Shown one piece after another: positions 9,534 through 19,780 of a DNA stretch of 64,000 nucleotides. Location: positions 2,790,001 to 2,854,000 of the forward strand of contig NZ_CP046913.1 of assembly GCF_009789675.1 (NCBI RefSeq), in the 5' to 3' direction. Numbering within the stretch: the first letter of the stretch is position 1; each line of letters starts with the position of its first letter. Below the pieces are notes generated by a model that worked only from the letters and a program-made list of their open reading frames with translations, searched no databases and was not told the origin of the DNA. Source of the stretch: Paraburkholderia acidisoli (GTDB taxonomy: Bacteria; Pseudomonadota; Gammaproteobacteria; Burkholderiales; Burkholderiaceae). The position numbers and the translations under genes are program-made.

Positions 9534-10628
9534 ATGAGCCTCAAATGCGGCATCGTCGGCCTGCCCAACGTCGGCAAGTCCACCCTCTTCAACGCGCTGA
9601 CCAAAGCCGGCATCGCGGCTGAAAACTATCCGTTCTGCACGATCGAGCCGAACGTCGGCGTCGTGGAAGTGCCGGATCCGCGTCTGAAGGCGCTCTCCGA
9701 GATCGTCAAGCCCGAGCGCATCGTGCCGGCCGTGGTCGAGTTCGTCGACATCGCGGGTCTGGTCGCGGGCGCGAGCAAGGGCGAAGGTCTCGGCAACCAG
9801 TTCCTCGCCAACATCCGCGAAACCGACGCCATCACGCACGTCGTGCGCTGCTTCGAAGACGAGAACGTGATTCACGTCGCGGGCAAGGTCGATCCGCTCG
9901 CCGACATCGAAGTCATCAACACCGAACTCGCGCTGGCCGACCTCAGCACCGTCGAAAAGGCGCTGTCGCGTTACACGAAGGCGGCCAAGTCGGGTAACGA
10001 CAAGGAAGCCGCGAAGCTCGTCGCCGTGATGGAAAAAGTGCGCGCGCAACTCGACCAGGCCAAGCCCGTGCGCGCGCTCGACCTGAACGAAGACGAGCAG
10101 GCGCTCCTCAAGCCGTTCTGCCTGATCACGGCGAAAAAGACGATGTACGTCGCGAACGTGAAGGACGACGGCTTCGAGAACAACCCGTACCTCGACGCCG
10201 TGCGCAAGCACGCCGAAGCCGAAGGCGCGCCGGTCGTGGCCGTGTGCGCCGCGATCGAAGCCGAGATCGCCGACCTCGACGACGAAGACAAGGTCGCCTT
10301 CCTCGCCGACATGGGCATGCAAGAGCCGGGCCTCGACCGCGTGATCCGTGCGGGCTTCAAGCTGCTCGGCCTGCAAACGTACTTCACGGCGGGCGTGAAG
10401 GAAGTGCGCGCGTGGACGATCCACGTGGGCGATACGGCCCCGCAGGCGGCCGGCGCGATCCACACGGACTTCGAGCGCGGCTTCATCCGCGCGCAGACCA
10501 TCGCGTTCGACGACTATGTGCAGTACAAGGGCGAAACCGGCGCGAAGGAAGCGGGCAAGATGCGCGCCGAAGGCAAGGAATACGTCGTGCACGACGGCGA
10601 CGTGATGAACTTCCTGTTCAACGTCTAA
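9534..10628 (+). CDS. ychF: Redox-regulated ATPase/GTPase YchF (Obg family)
   Basis: This 364-residue P-loop protein starts [17 protein letters not shown]; the G1 loop is GLPNVGKST at residues 9-17. [19 protein letters not shown] supplies G3. The C-terminal TGS domain ([18 protein letters not shown], then GFIRAQTI) ends [15 protein letters not shown], typical of YchF. Members prefer ATP, bind the ribosome and influence catalase and stress responses. A TACAAT box at 9362-9367 may be its -10 element, implying a leader of about 160 nt. The gene is followed by a strong terminator. Confidence 0.97.
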   Translation: MSLKCGIVGLPNVGKSTLFNALTKAGIAAENYPFCTIEPNVGVVEVPDPRLKALSEIVKPERIVPAVVEFVDIAGLVAGASKGEGLGNQFLANIRETDAITHVVRCFEDENVIHVAGKVDPLADIEVINTELALADLSTVEKALSRYTKAAKSGNDKEAAKLVAVMEKVRAQLDQAKPVRALDLNEDEQALLKPFCLITAKKTMYVANVKDDGFENNPYLDAVRKHAEAEGAPVVAVCAAIEAEIADLDDEDKVAFLADMGMQEPGLDRVIRAGFKLLGLQTYFTAGVKEVRAWTIHVGDTAPQAAGAIHTDFERGFIRAQTIAFDDYVQYKGETGAKEAGKMRAEGKEYVVHDGDVMNFLFNV

Positions 10629-10649
10629 GCCGCACCTGAGGCATCATGA

Positions 10650-10675
10650 AAGCCCGCTTCCGAGCGGGCTTTTTT
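10650..10675 (+). terminator. Terminator of ychF
   Basis: A perfect 9-bp stem AAGCCCGCT with a TCCG loop is followed by TTTTTT, 22 bp after the ychF stop. Confidence 0.93.
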
Positions 10676-10748
10676 ACGTCTGCCGCCTCCGGACTGCGGG
10701 CTGCGGCGAACCGGCAGCATGAAAACAACGACACGAGAGATAACAACA

Positions 10749-11084
10749 ATGACGGGACCTTCTGCACGTTCTGCACCTTCTGCACGTTCACGCACCGCAC
10801 GTTCTATGGGTGCGGCGCTGCTTGCGCTCTGCCTGATCGCACCGGCATCCGCTTTCGCCTACCAGCCCCCGGCCAGCACCTACACCACGCCGGACGAATC
10901 CGACCTCGACAATCACCACGGCTACGTGAATCGCGACGGCCAGGCCGTCCACTCGCCCGCGCACACGCGCTCGGGCCGCGTGCCAGAAGGCGCGAGCGCG
11001 CAATGCCGCGACGGCACCTACAGCTTCAGCCGCCATCACAGCGGCACCTGCTCGCGCCACGGCGGCGTCGCGCAGTGGCTCTGA
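10749..11084 (+). CDS. Small exported DUF3761-like protein
   Basis: This protein of about 111 residues has a hydrophobic signal segment (MGAALLALCLIAPASAFA) and a short mature part ending CRDGTYSFSRHHSGTCSRHG. That ending is the cysteine-containing DUF3761 signature, of unknown function. The start is uncertain: the ATG at 10749 has a weak GAGAG upstream and gives a basic Ser/Ala/Arg leader encoded by 9-bp repeats. The ATG at 10806 would give a bare signal without positive charges. The mature protein is probably periplasmic or secreted. It stands alone between two terminated genes. Confidence 0.75.
   Translation: MTGPSARSAPSARSRTARSMGAALLALCLIAPASAFAYQPPASTYTTPDESDLDNHHGYVNRDGQAVHSPAHTRSGRVPEGASAQCRDGTYSFSRHHSGTCSRHGGVAQWL
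10760..10786 (+). repeat. Three 9-bp tandem repeats in the DUF3761 leader
   Basis: TTCTGCAC(G/C) is repeated three times in frame, encoding Ser-Ala-Arg / Ser-Ala-Pro / Ser-Ala-Arg just before the hydrophobic signal core. Confidence 0.75.
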
Positions 11085-11153
11085 CGCGACCCCGGCGCGG
11101 CACAGGACAAGGCGCCGATAGACAGACGCGATCCCCCCGCCGCCCGCGCCCCG

Positions 11154-11159
11154 TACAAT
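11154..11159 (+). promoter_or_regulatory. Probable -10 box for ettA
   Basis: TACAAT lies about 130 bp upstream of the ettA start. The -35 region is not recognisable. Similar TACAAT-G/C-rich contexts precede ychF. Confidence 0.35.
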
Positions 11160-11289
11160 AGCGGTTTGCGCAGTCCCGCATTTGCAGTTTCGACGCGGCA
11201 TCCCCAGCATCGCTGGACGCCATCGCCGCGTTTCCAGGCTGAATACCGCCCCTTTTGCTCCCGCTTTTTCAGACTCCAAAGACACTCTC

Positions 11290-12954
<1,665 letters not shown>

Positions 12955-12997
12955 GCAAACCTCCGCGCCGCTTGCATGACTTGCACGGCGCGCAGCG

Positions 12998-13034
12998 AAC
13001 GGCGGCCCCTCTCGCGAGCGGCCGCCGTTTTTTC
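12998..13034 (+). terminator. Terminator of ettA
   Basis: A 10-bp perfect stem AACGGCGGCC with its complement is followed by TTTTTT, 44 bp after the ettA stop. Confidence 0.88.
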
Positions 13035-13140
13035 ATACGCGCATTTCATACGCGCACGCCCGGCATGCCGGTTGCTCGAATGCGGTACGCTTCGGGCTCT
13101 TTCACCTCGGTCTCACTCTCCCTTTTGCGGGACTCAGCGC

Positions 13141-14301
13141 ATGGCCACGTCGATCCGAAACCGGGTTCTGCTCATCGCGGCGATCGTCGTCGCCCTCATC
13201 GTGCTGGCCGCGCTCGGCACGCTCTACGTGCTCCAGCGCGAGGCCAAAGCCGCCATCGAACGCACGCTCGCGCCCATCGGCACGGCGTCGTCCATCCATG
13301 TGGCCTGGAACCTGTCTTCCGTCGAACTCACCGATCTGAGCCTGAAGCCGCCGCGCGACTGGCCAACCGCCGACACGCTGCACGCCGGGCGCCTGACCAT
13401 CGTGCCGGACCTGCGCGCGCTGCTCGCGCATCGCGTGCATATTCGCGAACTCGTCGTGCGCGATTTCACGATGACGGTGCTGCGCCGCGCCGACGGCTCG
13501 ATCCAGATCCTGCCGAACCTGCGCGACGAGATGCAGAAAGCCGCCAACCCGGCCTCGAGCCCGGGCGCCGCGAGTGACAGCGGCGTGCCGGGCGAGAAGG
13601 TCATCGACCATATCGGTTTCGAGAACGGCGCGTTCGACTTCTACGACCGCACGGTGAGCAATCCGCCGTGGCGCGTGACGGTGACTCACGCGCAGGCGAG
13701 CGTCGACAACGTGCATCTGCCCGCGCTCGACGAACCCACGCGCGTCTCGGTCGCGGGCGACGTGAGCGGTCCGGCGCATACGGGCCACGTGAGCTTCGAC
13801 GGCTGGATCCGCATCGCGAGCAAGGACTCGCAAACGCACACCGTGCTGCGTGGCGTGGACGTGCGCACCGTCGATCCGTATCTGCTGAAAAAGGCCGGCG
13901 CGAAGGCCAACGTCACGGGCGGCACGGTCGATCTCGATCTCACCGCGAGCGTGCGCAGCTATCACATTCACGCGCCGGGCACGATCACGCTGCACGACCT
14001 GCAACTGGCCGAAAGCGACGATCCGCTCGACTCATTTCTCTCGATCCCCACGCGTGCCGCCGTTGCCGCGCTCAAATCGCACAAAGGCAACATCACGCTG
14101 CACTTCGTGCTCGACGGCAATCTGCACGACCCGAAGTTCAAGCTCAACGAGAATCTGTTGACAGAGTTGCGCGCGGGCTTCGCGCAGGCGCTCGGGGTGA
14201 GCGCGGAAGGCGTGGCGAAAGGCGCCGGACAAACCGCGAAGGGCCTCGCCGACGCGCTGCGCGGTCTGCTCGGACAGCCCGCGGCGCCGGCTTCGCCGTA
14301 A
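13141..14301 (+). CDS. DUF748/AsmA-like inner-membrane-anchored protein
   Basis: This 386-residue protein has one N-terminal membrane segment (VLLIAAIVVALIVLAALGTLYVL) and a long beta-rich periplasmic part. Repeated strand patterns such as VHIRELVVRDFTMTVLRRADGSIQILP, and FDFYDRTVSNPPW, are typical of DUF748/AsmA-like proteins. This superfamily is implicated in moving lipid between membranes or in outer-membrane maintenance. It follows the ettA terminator and has no obvious operon partner. The specific function is unknown. Confidence 0.8.
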   Translation: MATSIRNRVLLIAAIVVALIVLAALGTLYVLQREAKAAIERTLAPIGTASSIHVAWNLSSVELTDLSLKPPRDWPTADTLHAGRLTIVPDLRALLAHRVHIRELVVRDFTMTVLRRADGSIQILPNLRDEMQKAANPASSPGAASDSGVPGEKVIDHIGFENGAFDFYDRTVSNPPWRVTVTHAQASVDNVHLPALDEPTRVSVAGDVSGPAHTGHVSFDGWIRIASKDSQTHTVLRGVDVRTVDPYLLKKAGAKANVTGGTVDLDLTASVRSYHIHAPGTITLHDLQLAESDDPLDSFLSIPTRAAVAALKSHKGNITLHFVLDGNLHDPKFKLNENLLTELRAGFAQALGVSAEGVAKGAGQTAKGLADALRGLLGQPAAPASP

Positions 14302-14336
14302 CGCGTTGAAATGAGGAAAGCGGTGAAGACCGCGCG

Positions 14337-14960
14337 CTAGACCGGCAGCCCGAGTTCGCGCAGGCGCGCGTCGGTCTGGGCGTTGTTCGTGTGATGCACG
14401 GCGTGCCAGCCGAGCGCGGCGGCCGCGGCAACATTGCGCGGGTTATCGTCGATGAAGGCGAGTTCCCCGGGCTGCACGCCGGGCAGTTGCGCCTCGATAC
14501 GGCGGAACATCTCGTGATAGATCGCCGCGTCGGGCTTCACGAGTCGCACGCGCCCGGACACCACCACGTCGCGGCAGCGGCGCAGAATGCCGAAGCGCTC
14601 CCACGCCCACGGAAACGTCTCCGCCGACCAGTTCGTGAGCCCGAACAGCGGCACGCCCGCCGCCTCGAGCCGCTCGAACGTCGCCACGCCGCCTTCGAGC
14701 AGGCCCGGCACCATCTCGTGCCAACGGTCGTAGAACGCGCGGATCAGCGCCTCGTGCGCGGGGAATTCCGCCACGAGCCGTTGCGTGCCCTCGGCGATCG
14801 GCTCGCCGCCGTCCTGGCGGATCACCCAGTCCATCGTGCAGACGTTCGCGAAAAACCAGCGGCGTTCGTCGTCGTCGGGAATCAGCTTGCGATAGAGGTA
14901 CTCGGGGCTCCAGTCCACCAGCACGTTGCCGAAATCGAACACCACTGCCTTGATCGCCAT
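14337..14960 (-). CDS. HAD-superfamily phosphatase (YihX-like)
   Basis: This 207-residue HAD subfamily IA hydrolase begins MAIKAVVFDFGNVLVDW, whose D9 is the nucleophile of the DxDx(V/T)-type motif I (here DFGNV). Motif II lies in LFGLTNWS, the motif III lysine in RLVKPD and motif IV is FIDDNPRNV. These enzymes remove phosphate from small sugar phosphates. E. coli YihX acts on alpha-glucose-1-phosphate; the substrate here is not certain. It lies 64 bp downstream of the pepP-like start in the opposite reading sense of hemA, convergent with the DUF748 gene. Confidence 0.88.
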   Translation of the reverse strand: MAIKAVVFDFGNVLVDWSPEYLYRKLIPDDDERRWFFANVCTMDWVIRQDGGEPIAEGTQRLVAEFPAHEALIRAFYDRWHEMVPGLLEGGVATFERLEAAGVPLFGLTNWSAETFPWAWERFGILRRCRDVVVSGRVRLVKPDAAIYHEMFRRIEAQLPGVQPGELAFIDDNPRNVAAAAALGWHAVHHTNNAQTDARLRELGLPV

Positions 14961-14980
14961 GCGCGTCCTGCTCCTCGTTT

Positions 14981-15012
14981 TGATCGACGTCGATCGACGT
15001 TTTGATCGACGT
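14981..15012. repeat. Three 10-bp (T/C)GATCGACGT copies
   Basis: Three copies of GATCGACGT lie in the spacer between the HAD and aminopeptidase P genes. They create the perfect 12-bp palindrome ATCGACGTCGAT at 14983-14994. Confidence 0.6.
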
Positions 15013-15024
15013 GGGTGATGAACC

Positions 15025-16839
15025 TCAGATCGGCTGCGTGCGGGCCTCGAGCCACGCCAGCGCCGCGCCGCTCACGTGCGGGGCCACGCGCACGCGCACC
15101 GTCTGGTGATACGCGTTGAGCCACTCGCGTTCGTCCGCGCGCAGCAACGCAAGGTCGATGCAGCGCGTGTCGATCGGGCACAGCGTGAGCGTTTCGAACT
15201 GGAGGAATTCGCCGAATCCGGTGGTTTGCGCGCTCTGGTTCATGACGAGATTCTCGATGCGCACGCCCCACTGGCCCGGCCGGTAGATGCCCGGCTCGAT
15301 CGACGTGATCATGCCCGGCTCCATGGCCGTCCACGGCTCGGCGGGCGCGTAGTGCGAGATCACCTGCGGCCCTTCGTGCACGTTCAGGAAGTAGCCCACG
15401 CCGTGGCCCGTGCCGTGACCGTAGTCGACGCCCGCTTCCCAGATAGGCGCGCGCGCGATGGCGTCGAGCATCGGTGAACGCACGCCGCGCGGAAACTGCG
15501 CGCGCGAGAGCGCCATCATGCCCTTGAGCACGAGCGTGAAGTCGCGCTTCTGTTCGGCGCTGGGCGTGCCCACGGGCACCACGCGCGTGATGTCGGTCGT
15601 GCCGCTCACGTACTGGCCGCCCGAGTCGATCAGCAGCAAACCATTGCCTTCGATCAGGCTGTGCGACTCGGGCATGGCGCGGTAATGCGGCATCGCGCCG
15701 TTCGCGTTGAAGCCCGCGATGGTCGCGAACGAGAGCGACTTGAAGCCGGGGCGGCGCGCGCGCGCGGCGCTCAGTTTTTCGTCGATGGTGAGTTCGGTGA
15801 GGGTTTCGCGCCCGAGCGCGCCTTCGAACCACGCGAAGAATTCGGCGAGCGCCGCGCCGTCCTGCTCCATGGTCGCGCGCACGTGTTCGGCTTCGGCGGC
15901 CGTTTTGCGCGACTTGAAGAACGTGCTCGGATTGATCGATTCGACCAGCTTCACCGCCTTCGAGACGGCCTGCAGCAAGCCGAACGTCACGCGGCGCGGG
16001 TCGACCAGCAGCGCGGCCTGCTCCGGCAGCGCGGCGAGCGCCTCGGCGGCCCGCGCGTAGGGCGCGACGCGCACGCCGTCGTTCGCGAGCGACTGCGCGA
16101 GGGCGGCGCTCACCTTGCCGTCGGCGACGAACAGCGTGGCGTCGTCCGGGCCGATCAGCGCGTGCGCGACGAACACGGGGTTGTAGTTGACGTCGGCGCC
16201 GCGCAGGTTGAAGAGCCACGCGAGGTCGTCGAGCGTGGACACGAAATGCCACTGCGCGCCGTGGGTCGCCATGGTTTCGCGCAGTTGCGCGAGCTTGCTG
16301 GCGCGGCTCGCGTCCGCGTGCGGCGCGACGTGCTCGTAAACAGGTTCGAGCGGCAGCGAGGGGCGGCCCTGCCAGACGTCGTCGAGCAGATCGAGGTCGG
16401 TGCGCAGCGCCACGCCGCGCGCGGTCAACGCGTTCGCGAGCGCGCGCGCCGAGGCCACGCCGAGCACCGCGCCGTCCACGGCCACGGCGCCGCCCGCGGG
16501 CACATGCTGCGCGAGCCAGTCGATATGCGGCGCGGTCTGCTGGCCGCCCGTCATCTTCATGAGCTGGATGCCGGTGCCCGCGAGCTGGTTCTCGGCCTGC
16601 ACCCAGTAGCGGCTATCGACCCACACGCCCGCGAAATCCTTCGTCACGACCAGCGTGCCCACCGAGCCCGTGAAGCCCGAGAGCCATTCGCGGCCCTGCC
16701 AGCGGCGCGGCAGATATTCGGAGAGATGCGGGTCGGCGGACGGCACGAGGGCCGCGTCCACGCCGGCGTGCGCCATGGCGGCGCGCAGCGCGGCGATGCG
16801 TTCGGGAATCGTGGACGTTTCGGGGAGTCGGGCGTTCAT
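15025..16839 (-). CDS. pepP: Xaa-Pro aminopeptidase (M24B, aminopeptidase P)
   Basis: This 604-residue metallopeptidase has the long three-domain architecture: two creatinase-type N-terminal domains and a C-terminal pita-bread catalytic domain. Metal ligands are visible as the two Asp in LLLIDSGGQYVSGTTDITR, His in GHGTGHGVGYFLNVHEGP, Glu in SIEPGIY and Glu in GVRIENLV. It releases N-terminal residues preceding proline. Its length matches the larger eukaryote-like XPNPEP1 form rather than the 440-residue E. coli PepP, so the symbol is functional rather than exact. AGGTGAAA lies just before the ATG. Confidence 0.93.
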   Translation of the reverse strand: MNARLPETSTIPERIAALRAAMAHAGVDAALVPSADPHLSEYLPRRWQGREWLSGFTGSVGTLVVTKDFAGVWVDSRYWVQAENQLAGTGIQLMKMTGGQQTAPHIDWLAQHVPAGGAVAVDGAVLGVASARALANALTARGVALRTDLDLLDDVWQGRPSLPLEPVYEHVAPHADASRASKLAQLRETMATHGAQWHFVSTLDDLAWLFNLRGADVNYNPVFVAHALIGPDDATLFVADGKVSAALAQSLANDGVRVAPYARAAEALAALPEQAALLVDPRRVTFGLLQAVSKAVKLVESINPSTFFKSRKTAAEAEHVRATMEQDGAALAEFFAWFEGALGRETLTELTIDEKLSAARARRPGFKSLSFATIAGFNANGAMPHYRAMPESHSLIEGNGLLLIDSGGQYVSGTTDITRVVPVGTPSAEQKRDFTLVLKGMMALSRAQFPRGVRSPMLDAIARAPIWEAGVDYGHGTGHGVGYFLNVHEGPQVISHYAPAEPWTAMEPGMITSIEPGIYRPGQWGVRIENLVMNQSAQTTGFGEFLQFETLTLCPIDTRCIDLALLRADEREWLNAYHQTVRVRVAPHVSGAALAWLEARTQPI

Positions 16840-16947
16840 GAGGTTTCACCTGCTAGAGAGATCGGATGCGGGGACATGAGCGATGCCGTCGTTGCCATCG
16901 TGCGACTGATTCGATTGATGCGGATGATGCGCCGGCGCGGCCGGCGT

Positions 16948-17214
16948 CTAGGTCCGCGCCGGGCGGCGAGCGCGCAGCGCGACGGCCGCCATCACGAACA
17001 CGAGCGCGAGCGCCGTGCACAGCGGCCATTCGAGCAGTTCGCCGTCGTAGAAGCCGCCCGTGACGCGCCCCGCGACCTTCGCGAGCACCGCGCCCAGCAC
17101 GCCGGCTGCGAGCGCCACCACGAGACCGCCGCGCGCGGCCCGCCGCATGGGATGCAGCCACCACCCCGCACAGCCTACGACGAGTCCGAGAAAGATGACG
17201 CCGGGCCAGCCCAT
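16948..17214 (-). CDS. Small three-helix membrane protein
   Basis: This 88-residue hydrophobic protein shows three probable membrane helices: GVIFLGLVVGCAGWWL, GGLVVALAAGVLGAVLAKVAG and LCTALALVFVMAAVALRA. The helices are joined by basic loops. The layout recalls GlsB/YeaQ/YmgE (transglycosylase-associated) stress proteins, but the family glycine pattern is weak and the assignment is tentative. It is transcribed away from the atypical response regulator, with a 198-bp shared upstream region containing a GTCCTAT inverted repeat. Confidence 0.6.
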   Translation of the reverse strand: MGWPGVIFLGLVVGCAGWWLHPMRRAARGGLVVALAAGVLGAVLAKVAGRVTGGFYDGELLEWPLCTALALVFVMAAVALRARRPART

Positions 17215-17223
17215 CAGCGACGC

Positions 17224-17256
17224 GTCCTATAGATTTTCAGAAAAGTCCGATAGGAC
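17224..17256. promoter_or_regulatory. Inverted repeat GTCCTAT...ATAGGAC in a divergent promoter region
   Basis: GTCCTAT at 17224-17230 faces ATAGGAC at 17250-17256, with TTTTC/GAAAA pairing nested inside. A third GTCCTAT lies at 17295-17301. The site lies between the small membrane protein (-) and the response regulator (+), and could be an operator for the regulator. Confidence 0.4.
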
Positions 17257-17412
17257 CGTCGAAAGGCGGGAGATAGCATTTGAGGCTCAGTTACGTCCTA
17301 TTTTCAATGGAAAAAACGGTCGGCTTGGCGCTTCCCGCGTAGCGGTTGAGTGTAGGGGTCGGGATGGTGCAAGGCAAGCGCGCGTCCGACCCGCCGCAGC
17401 CGCACGCCCCCT

Positions 17413-18171
17413 ATGCGAATCGCTCTTGTCGAACCGGATGCCCGTCAGGCAGAAACCGTCGTCCGTCTGCTCATTGCAGGCGGCCATGCATGCCAGCATT
17501 TCACGCATGGCGAAGCGCTCTTCGAAACGCTCGACGACGAAACCTTCGATCTCCTGATCGCCGCGTGGTGGTGCGGCGAGTCGGGCGCCGACGAACTCAT
17601 CCCCAAAGTCCGCAAATGTCTGCCGGGCCTGCCCGCCATCGTGCTCATGGTGTCGCCGCATGAAAGCGAGATCGTCACGAGCCTGCAAGCCGGCGCCGAC
17701 GACTGCATCGCCAAGCCCGTGCGCGGCCCGGAAATGCTCGCCCGTATCGACGCCCTGCTGCGCCGCGCCGGCGTGCGCCGCCCGCGCAATCGCGCGCGCC
17801 ACGGCTTCGGCGACTACCTGTTCGACTCCGCGCGCTACGAGGTGTCGTTCCGGGGTCAGACCGCCACGCTCACGCCCAAGGAATTCCGGTTCGCGCTGCT
17901 GTTATTCACGAATGCATCGCGCCCCGTTTCCCGCGCGCGCATTCTCGAAACCGTGTGGAATTTGAACCGCGACGTTCGGTCGCGCACGCTCGATACGCAC
18001 GCGTCGCGGCTCCGCAGCAAATTGCAGCTCGGGCCCGAGCACGGCTGGCGTTTGACCACGTTGTACGGGTTCGGCTACCAGCTCGAACGCCTGTCAGATT
18101 CACCGTCTGATCCGGGACACAAAACTTCGGAATCTGCCGTGGCCAATGTAAGAAGCGAGGAAAAGTTATAA
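17413..18171 (+). CDS. Atypical OmpR/PhoB-type response regulator lacking the phosphoacceptor
   Basis: This 252-residue protein has an N-terminal receiver-like domain and a C-terminal winged-helix DNA-binding domain (LTPKEFRFALLLFTNASRPVSRARIL, then RLRSKLQL and LTTLYGFGYQL). The phosphoacceptor Asp is replaced: the strand FDLLIAAWWCGES has Ala51 where OmpR-type proteins have Asp. One residue of the acidic pair is also lost (ALVEPD). The conserved Lys (AKP) remains. It probably works without phosphorylation, as atypical regulators do. No histidine kinase is adjacent. The stop overlaps the -10 box of hemA, which starts 27 bp later. Confidence 0.88.
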   Translation: MRIALVEPDARQAETVVRLLIAGGHACQHFTHGEALFETLDDETFDLLIAAWWCGESGADELIPKVRKCLPGLPAIVLMVSPHESEIVTSLQAGADDCIAKPVRGPEMLARIDALLRRAGVRRPRNRARHGFGDYLFDSARYEVSFRGQTATLTPKEFRFALLLFTNASRPVSRARILETVWNLNRDVRSRTLDTHASRLRSKLQLGPEHGWRLTTLYGFGYQLERLSDSPSDPGHKTSESAVANVRSEEKL

Positions 18172-18172
18172 T
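18167..18172 (+). promoter_or_regulatory. -10 box for hemA overlapping the upstream stop codon
   Basis: TATAAT overlaps the TAA stop of the response regulator and lies 26 bp before the hemA ATG. It suggests hemA has its own start site in addition to read-through. The -35 is poor. Confidence 0.5.
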
Positions 18173-18198
18173 ATCCGCCTAAATCTTCGCCCCATGGT

Positions 18199-19578
18199 AT
18201 GCAGCTTCTAACGATCGGAATCAATCACCACACCGCGCCCGTCGCCTTGCGCGAACGCGTGGCGTTTCCGCTCGAACAGATCAAGCCCGCGCTCGCCCTG
18301 TTCAAGGAAGCGTGGTCCGGCAAGCGCTCGCTGAGCGCGCCGGAAGCCGCCATTCTCTCCACCTGCAACCGCACCGAGCTGTATTGCGCGACCGACGCGC
18401 AAGGCTCGCGCGAAGCCGCCGTGAGCTGGCTCTCCCAGTACCACGGCATTCGCGCCGAGGAACTCGCGCCGCACGTCTACACGCTGCCGCAGTCCGAAGC
18501 CGTGCGTCATGCGTTCCGGGTGGCCTCGGGGCTCGATTCCATGGTGCTGGGCGAAACCCAGATCGTCGGCCAGATGAAGGACGCCGTGCGCACCGCGACC
18601 GAAGCGGGCGCACTGGGCACCTACCTGAACCAGCTGTTCCAGCGCACCTTCGCCGTGGCGAAGGAAGTGCGCACCTCGACCGAGATCGGCGCGCAGTCGG
18701 TGTCGATGGCGGCCGCGGCCGTGCGGCTCGCGCAGCGCATCTTCGACAAGATCGCCAACCAGCGCGTGCTGTTCATCGGCGCGGGCGAAATGATCGAGCT
18801 GTGCGCCGCGCACTTCGCGGCCCAGCAGCCGCGCGAACTCGTGGTCGCGAACCGCACCGCCGAACGCGGCCGCTATGTGGCGGAACGGTTTGGCGGCAAG
18901 TCGATTCCGCTCTCCGACCTGCCCACGCGCATGCACGAGTTCGACATCATCGTCTCGTGCACGGCCTCCACGCTGCCCATCATCGGGCTCGGCGCCGTCG
19001 AGCGCGCGGTGAAGGCGCGCCGTCACCGCCCCATTTTCATGGTCGACCTCGCGGTGCCGCGCGACATCGAGCCCGAAGTCGGCCAGCTCGAAGACGTGTT
19101 CCTGTATACCGTCGACGACCTCGGCACGATCGTGCGAGAAGGCAATGCCTCGCGTCAGGCGGCCGTGGCGCAGGCGGAAACCATCATCGAGTCGCGCGTC
19201 GAGAACTTCATGCAGTGGCTCGACTCGCGCAGCATCGTGCCGGTCATCCGCCATATGCATACGCAGGCCGACGCGCTGCGCCGCGCCGAACTCGACCGTG
19301 CGCGCAAGATGCTCGCGCGCGGCGACGATCCCGCCGCCGTGCTCGAAGCGCTCTCGCAGTCGCTCACCAACAAGCTGATCCACGGTCCCACGCACGCGCT
19401 CAACACCACGCGCGGCGAGAACCGCGACTCGCTCATCGAACTGATGGGCGGCTTTTACCGCCACGGCCAGCCCGCCAAAGGCAAGGCCGACGACGACACC
19501 GACGCCGCTTCCCCGCGCGCGTCGAATCCTGCAGAATCCTCCGATTCGTCTGATTCGTCCGGCTCGTCCGATCTTTAG
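18199..19578 (+). CDS. hemA: Glutamyl-tRNA reductase
   Basis: This 459-residue enzyme reduces glutamyl-tRNA to glutamate-1-semialdehyde, the first step of C5 tetrapyrrole synthesis. The catalytic cysteine is C56 in [12 protein letters not shown]. The NADPH domain shows [16 protein letters not shown], and [16 protein letters not shown] is present. The C-terminal dimerisation helices run to about residue 425. The last 30 residues are a Ser/Asp-rich tail ([13 protein letters not shown]) beyond the usual end. It heads a co-directional series hemA-prfA-prmC-grxD. Confidence 0.98.
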   Translation: MQLLTIGINHHTAPVALRERVAFPLEQIKPALALFKEAWSGKRSLSAPEAAILSTCNRTELYCATDAQGSREAAVSWLSQYHGIRAEELAPHVYTLPQSEAVRHAFRVASGLDSMVLGETQIVGQMKDAVRTATEAGALGTYLNQLFQRTFAVAKEVRTSTEIGAQSVSMAAAAVRLAQRIFDKIANQRVLFIGAGEMIELCAAHFAAQQPRELVVANRTAERGRYVAERFGGKSIPLSDLPTRMHEFDIIVSCTASTLPIIGLGAVERAVKARRHRPIFMVDLAVPRDIEPEVGQLEDVFLYTVDDLGTIVREGNASRQAAVAQAETIIESRVENFMQWLDSRSIVPVIRHMHTQADALRRAELDRARKMLARGDDPAAVLEALSQSLTNKLIHGPTHALNTTRGENRDSLIELMGGFYRHGQPAKGKADDDTDAASPRASNPAESSDSSDSSGSSDL

Positions 19579-19780
19579 CGGCGCTCGCCTTCGGGCTCGG
19601 CGTCCGGCATGCCGCCTGCGCGCGGCGCACGACCGGCCGCGACACCCGCCGCACCGCGCACCCGCGCCAGTCCGTTAGTGATTCCTGCCAGCGGGTTCCG
19701 CTAGCCAGTCCGGCCGCCGTTTGGCACCACCGGCATCCTCTCTTTCGCAGTCCTTTCCGGAGCCCGCTCCGCACCGCCCG

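Noticed and set aside
15661..17232. 523-codon rightward frame opposite aminopeptidase P
   Set aside because: Same reason: complete peptidase motifs lie on the other strand.
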